From: JAICXG01 sp036825615
Lineage (GTDB): Bacteria; Verrucomicrobiota; Verrucomicrobiia; Chthoniobacterales; UBA10450
Length of the DNA stretch: 64,000 bases
Direction of reading: 5' to 3'
NCBI GenBank assembly: GCA_036825615.1
Contig: DAISXY010000003.1
Coordinates: 186,001 to 250,000 of the forward strand
Part shown: positions 1-8,737 of the stretch, in pieces
Position numbering within the stretch: position 1 is the stretch's first letter
Layout: each line of letters starts with the position of its first letter
Notes under the pieces: generated by a model
What the model saw: only the letters and a program-made list of their open reading frames with translations
What the model was told of the DNA's origin: nothing
Databases searched by the model: none
Program-made: the position numbers and the translations under genes

Positions 1-16
1 AAGAGTTCGGAAAGAG

Positions 17-43
17 CGGCCCCGGAGGCGATATCCGGGGCCG
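17..43. terminator. Bidirectional hairpin terminator after asd
   Basis: A perfect 10-bp stem (17-26 pairs with 34-43) with a 7-nt loop is followed by a T-rich run on the plus strand and, read on the minus strand, by CTCTTT. It sits immediately downstream of the asd stop codon, so it probably ends the asd transcript and also that of whatever gene lies to the left of the window. Confidence 0.7.
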
Positions 44-50
44 TTTCCTT

Positions 51-1049
51 TCAGAGTAACTCCGCGATCTGGACTGCGTTGAGGGCGGCGCCTTTCAGCA
101 ACTGATCGCCCGAGACCCAGAGACTGAGGCCGTTCTCGAGCGCGCAATCGATCCGCAACCTTCCCGCCTGACAGTTATCTTTCCCCGCAGCCTCGAGCGG
201 CATCGGATAGCGATTGCCCGCCGGCTCATCGATCAAGTCGAGTCCGGGCGCCTTGGCGAGGGCGTCGCGCGCGGCATCGAGCGAGACCGGTCGCTCAAAT
301 TCCGCGGTTAGCGCGACCGAGTGCGCCCGATACACCGGCACCCGCACGCAGGTGATCGAAGCCTGGAAGTGCGGCAGGTGCATCATTTTGCGGCCTTCAT
401 TTTGCAGTTTCATTTCCTCTTTGGTGTAACCGCTCTCGAGGAAGGAATCGACGTGCGGCAAGGCGTTGAACGCGATCGTGTGCGGATAGACTTCCGCCAC
501 CGCCTCACCGCCACGAGCGAGCGCTTCGCATTGCCGGCGCAGCTCCTCGATCGCGCGGGCGCCGCTCCCGGAGACCGCCTGATAACTGGCGCCAAATACC
601 CGCCGCAAACCGAAGACGCGATGCAATGGATAGAGCGCCATCAGCGCCACCGCAGTCGTGCAATTTGGGTTCGCAATGATGCCGCGATGCTGCCGCGCAT
701 CTTCGGGATTGATCTCGGGGATAACCAACGGAACCGTGTCCTCCATTCGAAAGGCGGAGGAGTTATCAACCACGACCGCGCCCGCATCGCGCGCGATGGG
801 CGCGAACTCTTTCGCGATCCCGGATCCAGCGCTGAAAAATGCCAGGTCGATTCCGGCGAAGGAGTCCTTCGTTACCGCCGCAACCGGGAATTCGCGTCCG
901 CGGAATTGCAGCTTCTTTCCGTTCGAGCGTGAGGAGGCGAGCAGGCGCAAATCCGCCACCGGGAAATCGCGTCGCTCCATGACCCGAAGCAGTTCGAGGC
1001 CGACGGCGCCGGTCGCGCCCACGATTGCGACATGATACGGTTTTCCCAC
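51..1049 (-). CDS. asd: Aspartate-semialdehyde dehydrogenase
   Basis: Makes aspartate semialdehyde from aspartyl phosphate with NADPH, feeding lysine/diaminopimelate, threonine and methionine synthesis in the cytoplasm. The protein is 332 aa from the chosen GTG start, the usual family length. The N-terminus reads VGKPYHVAIVGATGAVG, a Rossmann nucleotide-binding loop, and the active-site segment NPNCTTAVALMAL carries the catalytic Cys. The frame is open a further 136 codons upstream without homology-like sequence and over the divergent neighbour, so the GTG next to the nucleotide-binding loop was preferred. A hairpin terminator follows the stop. The neighbour on the other side is transcribed away, so a promoter must lie in the 30-bp gap or inside the neighbouring gene. 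Confidence 0.93.
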   Translation of the reverse strand: MGKPYHVAIVGATGAVGLELLRVMERRDFPVADLRLLASSRSNGKKLQFRGREFPVAAVTKDSFAGIDLAFFSAGSGIAKEFAPIARDAGAVVVDNSSAFRMEDTVPLVIPEINPEDARQHRGIIANPNCTTAVALMALYPLHRVFGLRRVFGASYQAVSGSGARAIEELRRQCEALARGGEAVAEVYPHTIAFNALPHVDSFLESGYTKEEMKLQNEGRKMMHLPHFQASITCVRVPVYRAHSVALTAEFERPVSLDAARDALAKAPGLDLIDEPAGNRYPMPLEAAGKDNCQAGRLRIDCALENGLSLWVSGDQLLKGAALNAVQIAELL

Positions 1050-1079
1050 GCGAGCGCATTGTAGGGCTCGCCCTTGGAG

Positions 1080-1541
1080 ATGCAAACCAGCGAACCGCTT
1101 ATCCGGATTTCGATTGCTGACCAACGTCTCGATCTTCTCGCCGGAGATGAAGTGGTGGCGAGTTATCCGGTGTCGACGTCGCGTTTCGGCCTGGGATCGG
1201 AGGAAGGAAGTTTCAAGACTCCGCTCGGTCGCTTTCGGATCGGGGAAAAGATCGGGGCTGAGATGCCGCTGGGAACCATTTTCCGCGCTCGGGTTGCACT
1301 CGCTCCCAACGACCCTTTGCCCGAGACCGAGGACTGGATCACGACGCGCATCCTTTGGCTCGAGGGGCTTGAAGAGGAGAACGCCAACACCCGCGACCGT
1401 TTCATTTACATCCACGGCACGAGGCACGAGCACGATATCGGACGCCCCGCGAGCCACGGTTGCGTGCGGATGCGCAACGCCGATATCGCCGATCTCTTCG
1501 ACCGCGTAGAGGTTGGAACCGAGGTTCGTATCGAGGCCTAA
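1080..1541 (+). CDS. L,D-transpeptidase (YkuD domain) family protein
   Basis: Short (153 aa) YkuD-type protein that consists of little more than the catalytic domain. The conserved core is visible: YIHGT around residue 112 and SHGCVRMRNADI near residue 130, containing the catalytic His and Cys. YkuD enzymes form 3-3 peptidoglycan cross-links or attach proteins to the wall. No signal peptide is evident, unlike classical periplasmic members, so location is uncertain; it may belong to the compact cytoplasmic-looking clade common in many phyla. An alternative TTG start lies two codons upstream (1074). It is divergent from asd, which supplies precursors for diaminopimelate, but this proximity proves nothing. 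Confidence 0.85.
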   Translation: MQTSEPLIRISIADQRLDLLAGDEVVASYPVSTSRFGLGSEEGSFKTPLGRFRIGEKIGAEMPLGTIFRARVALAPNDPLPETEDWITTRILWLEGLEEENANTRDRFIYIHGTRHEHDIGRPASHGCVRMRNADIADLFDRVEVGTEVRIEA

Positions 1542-1645
1542 AAAATCGACCTAGAAAAAAAGCCCGAGAAATTCGTTGCGCGGGCTGGCTTCCCCGCCTA
1601 AACAGTCGGCAGCAACCTGCGAGGGAAGGAGGCGAGTGTTAAAGA

Positions 1646-1771
1646 ATGAAATTCGTTAAAGTGATCATGATCATTGCCGTGGCCGCCGGCGCCCTGAGTC
1701 TGGGAGCTTGCGCGCAGAAAAAGGAGTCGATGGCAACGCAGTCGACCGCGACCACCGGTTACTCGAAGTAG
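1646..1771 (+). CDS. Small lipoprotein (41 aa)
   Basis: An ATG preceded by a purine-rich AAGGAGGCG about 12 bases upstream opens a 41-codon frame. The peptide has Lys residues at 2 and 5, a hydrophobic stretch, and a lipobox LGAC with Cys at residue 22, followed by a short Lys/Thr/Ser tail of 19 residues. This is the layout of entericidin-like small lipoproteins: a type II signal peptide and almost no mature part. A strong terminator starts 46 bp downstream, which supports a real single-gene transcript. Function unknown. Confidence 0.7.
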   Translation: MKFVKVIMIIAVAAGALSLGACAQKKESMATQSTATTGYSK

Positions 1772-1817
1772 TCTCCTGCCGGCGGTACGCCTCCGACCGG
1801 ATATTTCAACCCTAAGA

Positions 1818-1850
1818 GGCCAGACCGTGGGTTACGGTCTGGCCTTTTGC
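1818..1850 (+). terminator. Rho-independent terminator
   Basis: A perfect 11-bp stem (1818-1828 with 1834-1844) and 5-nt loop are followed by TTTTGCTTTCCTTTTT. It closes the transcript of the small lipoprotein and insulates hutH, which begins about 70 bp later. Confidence 0.9.
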
Positions 1851-1920
1851 TTTCCTTTTTCTACCGGCTGAATCGTCGCGAGGGTGGAATTCTTGGGCGC
1901 TTCTCGTACTGTTCGCCCTC

Positions 1921-3432
1921 ATGCTCCGGCTCAACGGACATTCGTTATCACTCGAGGAAATTGCCCGCGTCGCGCTCGAACACGAGCCAGTCGAGATCGC
2001 GCCGGAAGCGCATTCCCGCGTCGAAGCTTCGCGGCATGTGATCGAGACCATCGTCGCACGCGGCGAGGTCATCTACGGCGTCAGCACCGGGTTCGGCAAA
2101 CTTTCCGATGTTCATATTCCTCCCGACAAGCTGGAGCAGCTTCAGGTGAACCTGGTTCGCAGTCATGCCTGCGGGGTCGGACAACCGCTCTCCGAAGCGG
2201 AGGTCCGCGCCATGATTTTGCTGCGGGCAAATGTGCTCACCCTCGGTTTCAGTGGGATTCGTTTTGAAGTAATCCAACTGCTCACCGAAATGTTGAACCG
2301 GCGCGTCTGGCCGGTTATTCCCGAGAAAGGGTCGGTTGGCGCGAGCGGTGATCTCGCGCCTCTCGCGCATCTCGCGTTATCGTTGCTCGGGGAAGGGGAA
2401 GGTTATTTCGAAGCTGAACGCGTCTCTGCCGGTGAGGCCTTGAGACGGGCCGGGCTTAAACCAACCGATCTCCGGGCGAAAGAAGGCCTCGCGCTGCTCA
2501 ACGGCACCCAGGCCATGCACGCGGTCGGCGGCCTCGCGCTCTGGCGCGCGCAGCGTCTCGTGCGGGTCGCCGATGTCGCCGGCGCGATGACGCTCGAAGC
2601 GTTGAAGGGTACGCCGGTCGCGTTCGACGAACGGATTCACCAGGCGCGGCCGCATCCGGGTCAGAACGCGGTCGCAGCTCATTTGCGCGCTCTCTTGCGG
2701 GAAAGTGAGATCCGCGCGTCCCATGAGCAGGGGGATCCTCGCGTGCAGGATGCCTATAGCTTGCGTTGCATGCCGCAGGTCCACGGGGCGGTGCGAGGCG
2801 CGCTTGCCCATTGCGCGGAGATCCTGACGATCGAGTCCGGCTCCGCGACTGATAATCCGCTCGTTTTTATCGATAACGGCGACGTGCTTTCAGGAGGCAA
2901 CTTCCACGGCGCCCCGCTCGCGCTTGGGCTTGATTACGCGGCGATCGCACTGACCGATCTGATGAGCATCAGCGAGCGCCGGATCGAGCGGCTCACGAAC
3001 CCGGACACAAACGAAGGCTTGCCCGCTTTTCTCGCCCAGCATCCTGGGATGCAATCCGGTTTCATGATTCCGCACGTCGTGGCGGTCGCGCTCCTGAACG
3101 AAGCCAAAGTGCTCGCTCATCCCGCGAGCGTTGATAACCTGCCGACTTCCGCGGGGAAGGAAGATCACGTCTCGATGGGAATGACCGCCGCGCTCAAGTT
3201 GCGCACGATTGTCGAAAACGCCGAGCACCTGTTTGCCATCGAACTGCTTGCGGCCGCCGAAGGGCTGGAATTTCGCCGGCCCCTCAGAGCCGGAGTCGGA
3301 GTCGAAAGCGGCTTCGCGCAATTGCGCAAGATCGCGCCCCGCCTGGAGCAAGATCGCGTGCTCGCGCCCGATATCGAAAGGATTGCCGAAGCGATTCGCG
3401 CCGGCTGTTGGGATGTTGAAGACGAATTATAA
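1921..3432 (+). CDS. hutH: Histidine ammonia-lyase
   Basis: Removes ammonia from histidine to give urocanate, the first step of histidine catabolism. The 503-aa product has the usual length. The segment SVGASGDLAPLAHLALS near residue 140 contains the Ala-Ser-Gly triplet that cyclises into the MIO electrophile, and YGVSTGFGKL near residue 53 supplies the conserved active-site Tyr/Gly loop. Start is an ATG giving MLRLNGHSLSLEEIARVAL. It leads a co-directional hut cluster; hutU follows after an 84-bp gap that is occupied by a palindromic repeat rather than a typical operon spacer. No hutC/hutP regulator is present in the window. Confidence 0.97.
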   Translation: MLRLNGHSLSLEEIARVALEHEPVEIAPEAHSRVEASRHVIETIVARGEVIYGVSTGFGKLSDVHIPPDKLEQLQVNLVRSHACGVGQPLSEAEVRAMILLRANVLTLGFSGIRFEVIQLLTEMLNRRVWPVIPEKGSVGASGDLAPLAHLALSLLGEGEGYFEAERVSAGEALRRAGLKPTDLRAKEGLALLNGTQAMHAVGGLALWRAQRLVRVADVAGAMTLEALKGTPVAFDERIHQARPHPGQNAVAAHLRALLRESEIRASHEQGDPRVQDAYSLRCMPQVHGAVRGALAHCAEILTIESGSATDNPLVFIDNGDVLSGGNFHGAPLALGLDYAAIALTDLMSISERRIERLTNPDTNEGLPAFLAQHPGMQSGFMIPHVVAVALLNEAKVLAHPASVDNLPTSAGKEDHVSMGMTAALKLRTIVENAEHLFAIELLAAAEGLEFRRPLRAGVGVESGFAQLRKIAPRLEQDRVLAPDIERIAEAIRAGCWDVEDEL

Positions 3433-3497
3433 AACGCACAGGACGCAGAGCGCGCAAAGATTTTGTGTTCTCTGCGGCCTCTGCGCCCTCTGCGTTT
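3432..3497 (+). repeat. Palindromic intergenic repeat between hutH and hutU
   Basis: Two imperfect inverted arms, about 28 nt each (3432-3459 and 3470-3497), built on CGCAGAG / CTCTGCG words with an AT-richer centre. This type of CTCTGCGxCCTCTGCG intergenic palindrome is common in genomes of this phylum and others (general knowledge). It overlaps the last base of the hutH stop and lies within the presumed hut transcript, where it could form a stem in the mRNA and modulate stability. Confidence 0.65.
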
Positions 3498-3516
3498 ATC
3501 TTAAAGACCTACCGCT

Positions 3517-5181
3517 ATGACCCAAAAGAGAACGATCCGCGCCCCGCGCGGCAAAGAGATCAGCTGCAAAGGTTGGCACCAGGAAGCCGCCCTCCGCATG
3601 CTAATGAACAACCTCGACCCGGAGGTGGCCGAAAAACCCGAAAGCCTGATCGTTTACGGCGGGACCGGCCGGGCCGCGCGCAGTTGGGAAGCCTTCGACG
3701 CGATCGTGCGCTCGCTTCGCGAATTGGAGAACAACGAGACGCTGCTCGTGCAATCGGGCAAACCGGTCGGCGTTTTCCGTACTCACGACGAAGCGCCGCG
3801 CGTGCTCATCGCCAATTCCAATCTTGTCGGACATTGGTCCAATTACCCGGAATTCAACCGGCTCGAAAAACTTGGTCTGACCATGTACGGGCAAATGACC
3901 GCCGGCTCCTGGATCTACATCGCGAGCCAGGGGATCGTGCAGGGCACCTTCGAAACGTTCGCGGCCGCAGGCGTGAAACATTTTGGTGGTTCGCTCGAGG
4001 GCAGGTTGCTCGTCACCGGCGGTCTCGGCGGAATGGGCGGTGCGCAACCGCTCGCCGCGACCATGAACGGCGCGCGTTGCCTTGGGATCGAGGTCGACCC
4101 GGCGCGAATCGAGAAGCGGCTGGCAAGTGGTTATTGCGACAAGATCGCGTATTCGCTCGACGAGGCGCTCGAGCTTCTGGAGACGACAAGCGCGATTTCC
4201 GTCGGCCTCGTCGGCAACTGCGCCGACGTTCTGCCCGAGATGGTTCGGCGTGGGATTGTGCCCGACGTTTTGACCGACCAGACGAGCGCGCATGACGCCC
4301 TCAACGGCTACGTGCCTAACGGAATGTCGCTCGAAAAGGCACTCGAACTTCGAGCCGACAACCCGGACGAGTACGTGAAGCGCTCGATGGCGGCGATGGC
4401 GCAGCACGTCGAGGCCATGCTCGCCTTGCAAAAGAAAGGCGCGGTCACGTTTGACTACGGGAACAACATCCGCACCCAGGCGAAGAAGGCCGGCTGCGAG
4501 AACGCTTTCGATATTCCGGGGTTCGTTCCCGAGTACATCCGTCCGCTCTTCTGCGAAGGGAAAGGCCCGTTCCGCTGGGTTGCGCTCAGCGGCGACCCGA
4601 AAGACATCGCGCGCACCGACCAGCTCGCGCTCGAGCTTTTCCCAAAAAACCAAATCCTCTCGCGTTGGATGAAGCTGGCGAAGGAACGGATCCATTTCCA
4701 AGGCCTGCCCGCGCGTATTTGCTGGCTCGGTTACGGCGAGCGGGCTGAATTCGGTGTTGCCATGAACGAACTCGTCAGGCGAGGCGAAATTTCCGCCCCA
4801 ATCGTGATCGGCCGTGATCATCTCGACACCGGCTCGGTCGCGTCACCTTTCCGCGAAACCGAGGGCATGATCGATGGCAGCGACGCGATCGCGGACTGGC
4901 CGTTGCTCAACGCGCTTGTCAACACCGCTGCCGGCGCGTCCTGGATCTCGATCCACAACGGCGGCGGCGTCGGCATCGGCTACTCGCAGCACGCCGGCAT
5001 GGTGGTGGTCGCCGACGGCACCGACAACGCGAAGTGTCGCCTCGAGCGCGTCCTGACGAGCGATCCCGGCATGGGCATCATCCGCCACGCCGACGCCGGC
5101 TATTCCAAGGCGATCGAGTTCGCAGAGTCACACGACATCACGTTGCCGATGGCGCCGCAGGTGCGCGACTACCTGATTTGA
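3517..5181 (+). CDS. hutU: Urocanate hydratase
   Basis: Converts urocanate to 4-imidazolone-5-propionate using tightly bound NAD+, second step of the hut pathway. The 554-aa product is the normal length. GGLGGMGGAQPLAATMNGA near residue 170 is the NAD-binding glycine-rich segment; the RICWLGYGERAEFG stretch near residue 405 holds the conserved catalytic Cys region. The ATG was chosen because it gives the standard N-terminus with the EISCKGWHQEAALRML motif. It is co-directional with hutH and ftcD, 92 bp before the latter. Confidence 0.97.
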   Translation: MTQKRTIRAPRGKEISCKGWHQEAALRMLMNNLDPEVAEKPESLIVYGGTGRAARSWEAFDAIVRSLRELENNETLLVQSGKPVGVFRTHDEAPRVLIANSNLVGHWSNYPEFNRLEKLGLTMYGQMTAGSWIYIASQGIVQGTFETFAAAGVKHFGGSLEGRLLVTGGLGGMGGAQPLAATMNGARCLGIEVDPARIEKRLASGYCDKIAYSLDEALELLETTSAISVGLVGNCADVLPEMVRRGIVPDVLTDQTSAHDALNGYVPNGMSLEKALELRADNPDEYVKRSMAAMAQHVEAMLALQKKGAVTFDYGNNIRTQAKKAGCENAFDIPGFVPEYIRPLFCEGKGPFRWVALSGDPKDIARTDQLALELFPKNQILSRWMKLAKERIHFQGLPARICWLGYGERAEFGVAMNELVRRGEISAPIVIGRDHLDTGSVASPFRETEGMIDGSDAIADWPLLNALVNTAAGASWISIHNGGGVGIGYSQHAGMVVVADGTDNAKCRLERVLTSDPGMGIIRHADAGYSKAIEFAESHDITLPMAPQVRDYLI

Positions 5182-5273
5182 AAACCGTGCGACGAACAGG
5201 CTGATCGGGGTAAAGCAAGCCGCCGGCTGGTTAGGCGGGCGCGGCGCGATGTGCTAATGGTGAGCCGATTCCT

Positions 5274-6956
5274 ATGCCGAAGCTGATCGAATGCGTCCCA
5301 AACTTTTCCGAAGGCCGCGACCCGGAGGTGATCAAGCAGATCACGGATGCAATCGAGAGCGCGGAAGGCGTTTCGCTGCTCGATGTGGATCCTGGGGCGA
5401 GCACCAATCGCACGGTCGTGACCTTTGTCGGATCGCCGGAAGCCGTCGTGGAAGGGGCCTTTTGCGGAATTCAAAAAGCGGCGGAGCTGATTGACATGCG
5501 CAAGCACACCGGGGCGCATCCGCGGATGGGCGCGACCGATGTTTGCCCGTTCATTCCGGTCAGCGATGTCAGCTGGGAGGAAGCGATCGCGTGCGCAAGG
5601 TCGTTAGGTAAACGCGTCGGCGAGGAGCTGAAGATTCCGGTTTATCTTTACGAACGCGCCGCGAGCAGTCCCGAGCGCTCGAATCTGTCGGTGCTTCGGG
5701 CGGGTGAGTACGAAGGTTTTTTCGAGAAGATCAAACAGCCGCAGTGGAAACCGGATTTCGGCCCGGCAGTCTTCGACGAGCGCTCGGGCGCGACCGTGAT
5801 CGGGGCGCGCGATTTTCTCGTCGCTTACAACGTTAACCTGAACACGAAGTCCGTCCGGCGGGCGAACTCGGTCGCGTTCGATGTGCGTGAAGCGGGTCGA
5901 TTCAAAACTGAGGATGGCTCGCCTGGCGGCAAAAAGGTGCTCGATGAGAAAGGCGAACCGGTCCGCATTCCCGGGATGCTGAAGCACGTCAAGGGCATCG
6001 GCTGGTATGTGGAGGAGTACGGGATTGCCCAGGTTTCGATGAACCTAACGAACATAAGTGAGACTCCGTTGCATGCCGCCTTTGACGCCTGCTGCAAGTC
6101 GGCCGAGCAACGCGGGCTGCGCGTCACCGGCTCCGAAGTGGTGGGCATGTTGCCAAAGAAATGTTTGATCGATGCCGGACGTTTTTTCCTCCGGCAGCAG
6201 AACTGGTCGGAAGGCGCGTCGGCGGAAGAGCTGATCGAGCTCGCGATTCGCTCGATGGGGCTAAGTGAACTGAAGCCGTTCGATCCCAGGGAAAAGGTGA
6301 TCGAGTACCGAATCGAAAAGCCAGCCGGGAAATCACTCGTGAGGCTAAATCTCCGCCAGTTTTGCAACGAGACCCTGAGTGATTCGCCCGCCCCGGGGGG
6401 CGGCTCGGTCGCGGCCCTGATGGGGGCGCTCGGGGCATCGTTAGGCGGAATGGTCGCGAATCTTTCCGCCGGGAAGCGCGGCTGGGATGAGAAGCTGGAG
6501 TTCTTCAGCGACTGGGCGGTGAAAGCGCAACAGCTCAAAGATGAGCTGCTTTTTCTCGTCGATGAAGACACCGCAGCCTTCAACAGAGTGATGGCGGCTT
6601 TCGGCCTGCCGAAAGAATCGGCGGAAGAGAAAGCCGCGCGCACAAAGGCAATCCAGGCCGCCAATCAGTACGCCGCGGAAATTCCGCTTCGGGTGATGGA
6701 AACGGCGAGCCGTTCCTACGAACTGCTCAGAGAGATGGCGGAGAAAGGCAATCCGGCTTCGATTTCGGACGTCGGGGTCGGCCTGCTCGCGACCCGGGCC
6801 TGCATTGAAGGCGCGGCCATGAACGTCCGGATCAATCTCGCGGGTTTGAAGGACGAAAACGTGAAGGCGAATTTGCAGGGCCGGATGAGCCGGTTGAGCG
6901 CCGACTCGGAAGCGCGCTACCACGCCGCGCAGGAGATCGTGACCGGCAAGTTGTAG
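5274..6956 (+). CDS. ftcD: Glutamate formiminotransferase / formiminotetrahydrofolate cyclodeaminase (fused)
   Basis: Bifunctional enzyme that moves the formimino group of formiminoglutamate to tetrahydrofolate and then releases ammonia to give methenyl-THF. The 560-aa chain shows the two halves: residues 1-320 with the formiminotransferase start LIECVPNFSEGRD and HTGAHPRMGATDVCPF, and residues about 360-555 with the cyclodeaminase motif SDSPAPGGGSVAAL. The fusion is the arrangement of the animal enzyme and of several bacterial phyla. It shows that this organism ends histidine breakdown via the folate branch and not through HutG or HutF. A stretch of 435 bp of repeats separates it from hutI. 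Confidence 0.95.
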   Translation: MPKLIECVPNFSEGRDPEVIKQITDAIESAEGVSLLDVDPGASTNRTVVTFVGSPEAVVEGAFCGIQKAAELIDMRKHTGAHPRMGATDVCPFIPVSDVSWEEAIACARSLGKRVGEELKIPVYLYERAASSPERSNLSVLRAGEYEGFFEKIKQPQWKPDFGPAVFDERSGATVIGARDFLVAYNVNLNTKSVRRANSVAFDVREAGRFKTEDGSPGGKKVLDEKGEPVRIPGMLKHVKGIGWYVEEYGIAQVSMNLTNISETPLHAAFDACCKSAEQRGLRVTGSEVVGMLPKKCLIDAGRFFLRQQNWSEGASAEELIELAIRSMGLSELKPFDPREKVIEYRIEKPAGKSLVRLNLRQFCNETLSDSPAPGGGSVAALMGALGASLGGMVANLSAGKRGWDEKLEFFSDWAVKAQQLKDELLFLVDEDTAAFNRVMAAFGLPKESAEEKAARTKAIQAANQYAAEIPLRVMETASRSYELLREMAEKGNPASISDVGVGLLATRACIEGAAMNVRINLAGLKDENVKANLQGRMSRLSADSEARYHAAQEIVTGKL

Positions 6957-6965
6957 CCCGATTGG

Positions 6966-7115
6966 CGGGTAGCGCACTCGTCCCGTGTGCTGGTCGCGCT
7001 GTTCCAGCGCGGCGAACTTTCGCAAAGCCTCCAATTCTTCGAACGCTCCAAGCTTTAGGAAAAGTTCGTCGCGGCAGGATGCCGCGACCAGCACTCGGGA
7101 CGAGTGCGCTACCCG
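6966..7115. repeat. MITE-like element, 150 bp with 33-bp terminal inverted repeats
   Basis: Left arm 6966-6998 (begins CGGGTAGCGCACTCGTCCCG) and right arm 7083-7115 are inverted copies with one mismatch by eye in 33 positions. The interior of about 84 bp contains a second inner inverted segment (GCGGCGAACTTT versus AAAAGTTCGTCGCGGC). No transposase frame fits inside. The structure is that of a non-autonomous miniature element or large REP-type palindrome, lying just after the ftcD stop codon. Confidence 0.75.
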
Positions 7116-7159
7116 GGCATGTGCATCAGCGCACGTTGGCGCGACGAAACTGCTTTTCC

Positions 7160-7327
7160 GGGGAGCGCAGGCCGCTGGCCTGTCCCGCGAGGCGGCTCGC
7201 CTCGCGGCGGACGTAGGGCGGAAGATGGAATGTCCTTCTCAACATCGAGCGCACAAGAGCGGGCGCCCTCGGCGCACTCGTTCGGCGCGAGCCGCACCGA
7301 ACAACAGGCCAGCGGCCTGTGCTCCCC
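7160..7327. repeat. Second MITE-like element, 168 bp with 24-bp inverted ends
   Basis: Arms 7160-7183 (begins GGGGAGCGCAGGCCGCTGGC) and 7304-7327 are inverted copies with one mismatch. An inner palindrome GCGAGGCGGCTCGCCTCGC lies near 7187-7205. Sequence differs from the neighbouring 6966-7115 element, so this is a different family inserted 44 bp away. The open frame through it continues into hutI, but the translation is Arg/Ser/Gly-rich noise. Confidence 0.7.
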
Positions 7328-7391
7328 AGAGTTGCAGCCATTCCCATTCGATCGCTCGACGTCGCCATCTCGTGGCGGCAGATTCGAGCGC

Positions 7392-8636
7392 GTGAAACCG
7401 ATTGTCATCTTGCACGCCAGGCAGCTTGTTACGCTGGCGGGACCAGCCAAGCCGCGGGTTGGAGGAGAATTATCTGAGCTGGGAATCATTGAAGATGCCG
7501 GAATGTTTATCCGCGACGGCATCATCGCCGCCGTAGGCCCGTCCAACGCGATTGCCGAACAACTGCCTAACGACGGCGAAGTCATTGATGCGACTGGCAA
7601 GGTCGTGCTGCCCGGTTTCGTTGACGCGCATGCGCATCCGGTTTTCGGCGGAAACCGAGTAGAGGAGTTCGAGATGCGGTCCCGCGGCGCGAGCTATGAA
7701 GAAATCGCCGCGTGCGGCGGCGGGATTCGCTCGACGGTGCGGCTGACCCGGGCGGCGAGCGAAGAGGAGTTGCTCGAGCAGGCGCAGCAGCGCGCACGGC
7801 AAATTCTCCGCTGCGGCACGACCACGATGGAAGCGAAATCGGGCTATGGCCTAACGACTAACGATGAGTTGAAAATGCTCCGCGTGATTCGGCGCCTGAA
7901 TGAAACCACGCCGATCGAGTTTGTTCCGACCTTTCTCGGCGCGCATGCGGTGCCGGAAGAGTTTGATGGACGCATCGCTGACTACGTCGCGCTCGTGACT
8001 AACGAAATGATCTCAGAGGTCGCGAACCAAAGACTGGCCGAATACTGCGACATCTTTTGCGAGAATGGTTACTTCGATCCCGCCGCGGCGCGGCGAGTTC
8101 TCGGCGCGGGGAAAGCGGCGGGACTCAAGCTGCGCATGCACGCCGATCAATTGACGAACTCGGGCGGGGCATCGCTTGCGGCCGAACTTGGCGCGGTTAC
8201 GGCAGATCATCTCGAGCAAACGGAAGCGGAGGGGATCGCCGCGATGAAAGCGGCTGGAGTGCAACCGGTCCTCCTCCCCGGTTCGGTTTACGCTCTTGGG
8301 AAAACGCGTTACCCCAAGGCGCGCGAGATGATCGAGGCGGGGCTCGCGGTTGTGCTCGCAACCGATTTCAATCCGGGTTCTTCGCCCACCCCCTCAATCC
8401 CGATGGTGCTCTCGCTCGCTGCCACTCAGATGAAAATGACGCCTGCCGAAGGCATAACCGCGGCGACGATCAACGCGGCGTATAGCCTCGGACGCGGTGA
8501 CAAGATCGGATCGCTCGAAGCGGGCAAACTCGCCAACTTCTGCATCTTCGATTGCGCTGATTATCGAGAAATTGCCTATTGGTTCGGCTTTTCCCAGGTC
8601 GAGTCGGTCTACGTCAAAGGGCAGCCTGTTTTGTAG
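7392..8636 (+). CDS. hutI: Imidazolonepropionase
   Basis: Hydrolyses 4-imidazolone-5-propionate to formiminoglutamate, linking hutU to ftcD. An amidohydrolase: GFVDAHAHPVFGGNRVEEFEMR carries the HxH metal site, LRMHADQLTNSGGA another His, and ATDFNPGSSPTPSIPMVL the late Asp and substrate loop. The GTG at 7392 was chosen because it starts exactly at family-like sequence (VKPIVILHARQLVTLAG) and gives 414 aa; the frame remains open 96 codons upstream only through the repeat elements. The separation from ftcD by two palindromic elements may split the transcript. Confidence 0.94.
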   Translation: MKPIVILHARQLVTLAGPAKPRVGGELSELGIIEDAGMFIRDGIIAAVGPSNAIAEQLPNDGEVIDATGKVVLPGFVDAHAHPVFGGNRVEEFEMRSRGASYEEIAACGGGIRSTVRLTRAASEEELLEQAQQRARQILRCGTTTMEAKSGYGLTTNDELKMLRVIRRLNETTPIEFVPTFLGAHAVPEEFDGRIADYVALVTNEMISEVANQRLAEYCDIFCENGYFDPAAARRVLGAGKAAGLKLRMHADQLTNSGGASLAAELGAVTADHLEQTEAEGIAAMKAAGVQPVLLPGSVYALGKTRYPKAREMIEAGLAVVLATDFNPGSSPTPSIPMVLSLAATQMKMTPAEGITAATINAAYSLGRGDKIGSLEAGKLANFCIFDCADYREIAYWFGFSQVESVYVKGQPVL

Positions 8637-8737
8637 GCGTTACGCGGGGTGAAGCCCGGCATGACGCTGCGATCGCAATTCTCCTTGCTTGCCAGGTCGG
8701 GCGCTCTTTAGCATCGCCTGCTAGCCGGAGGTCCTTC

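Noticed and set aside
3601..4821. 406-aa minus-strand open frame opposite hutU
   Set aside because: It is a mirror of the high-GC hutU gene, with an Arg/His/Val-rich product and no domain; hutU itself is unmistakable.
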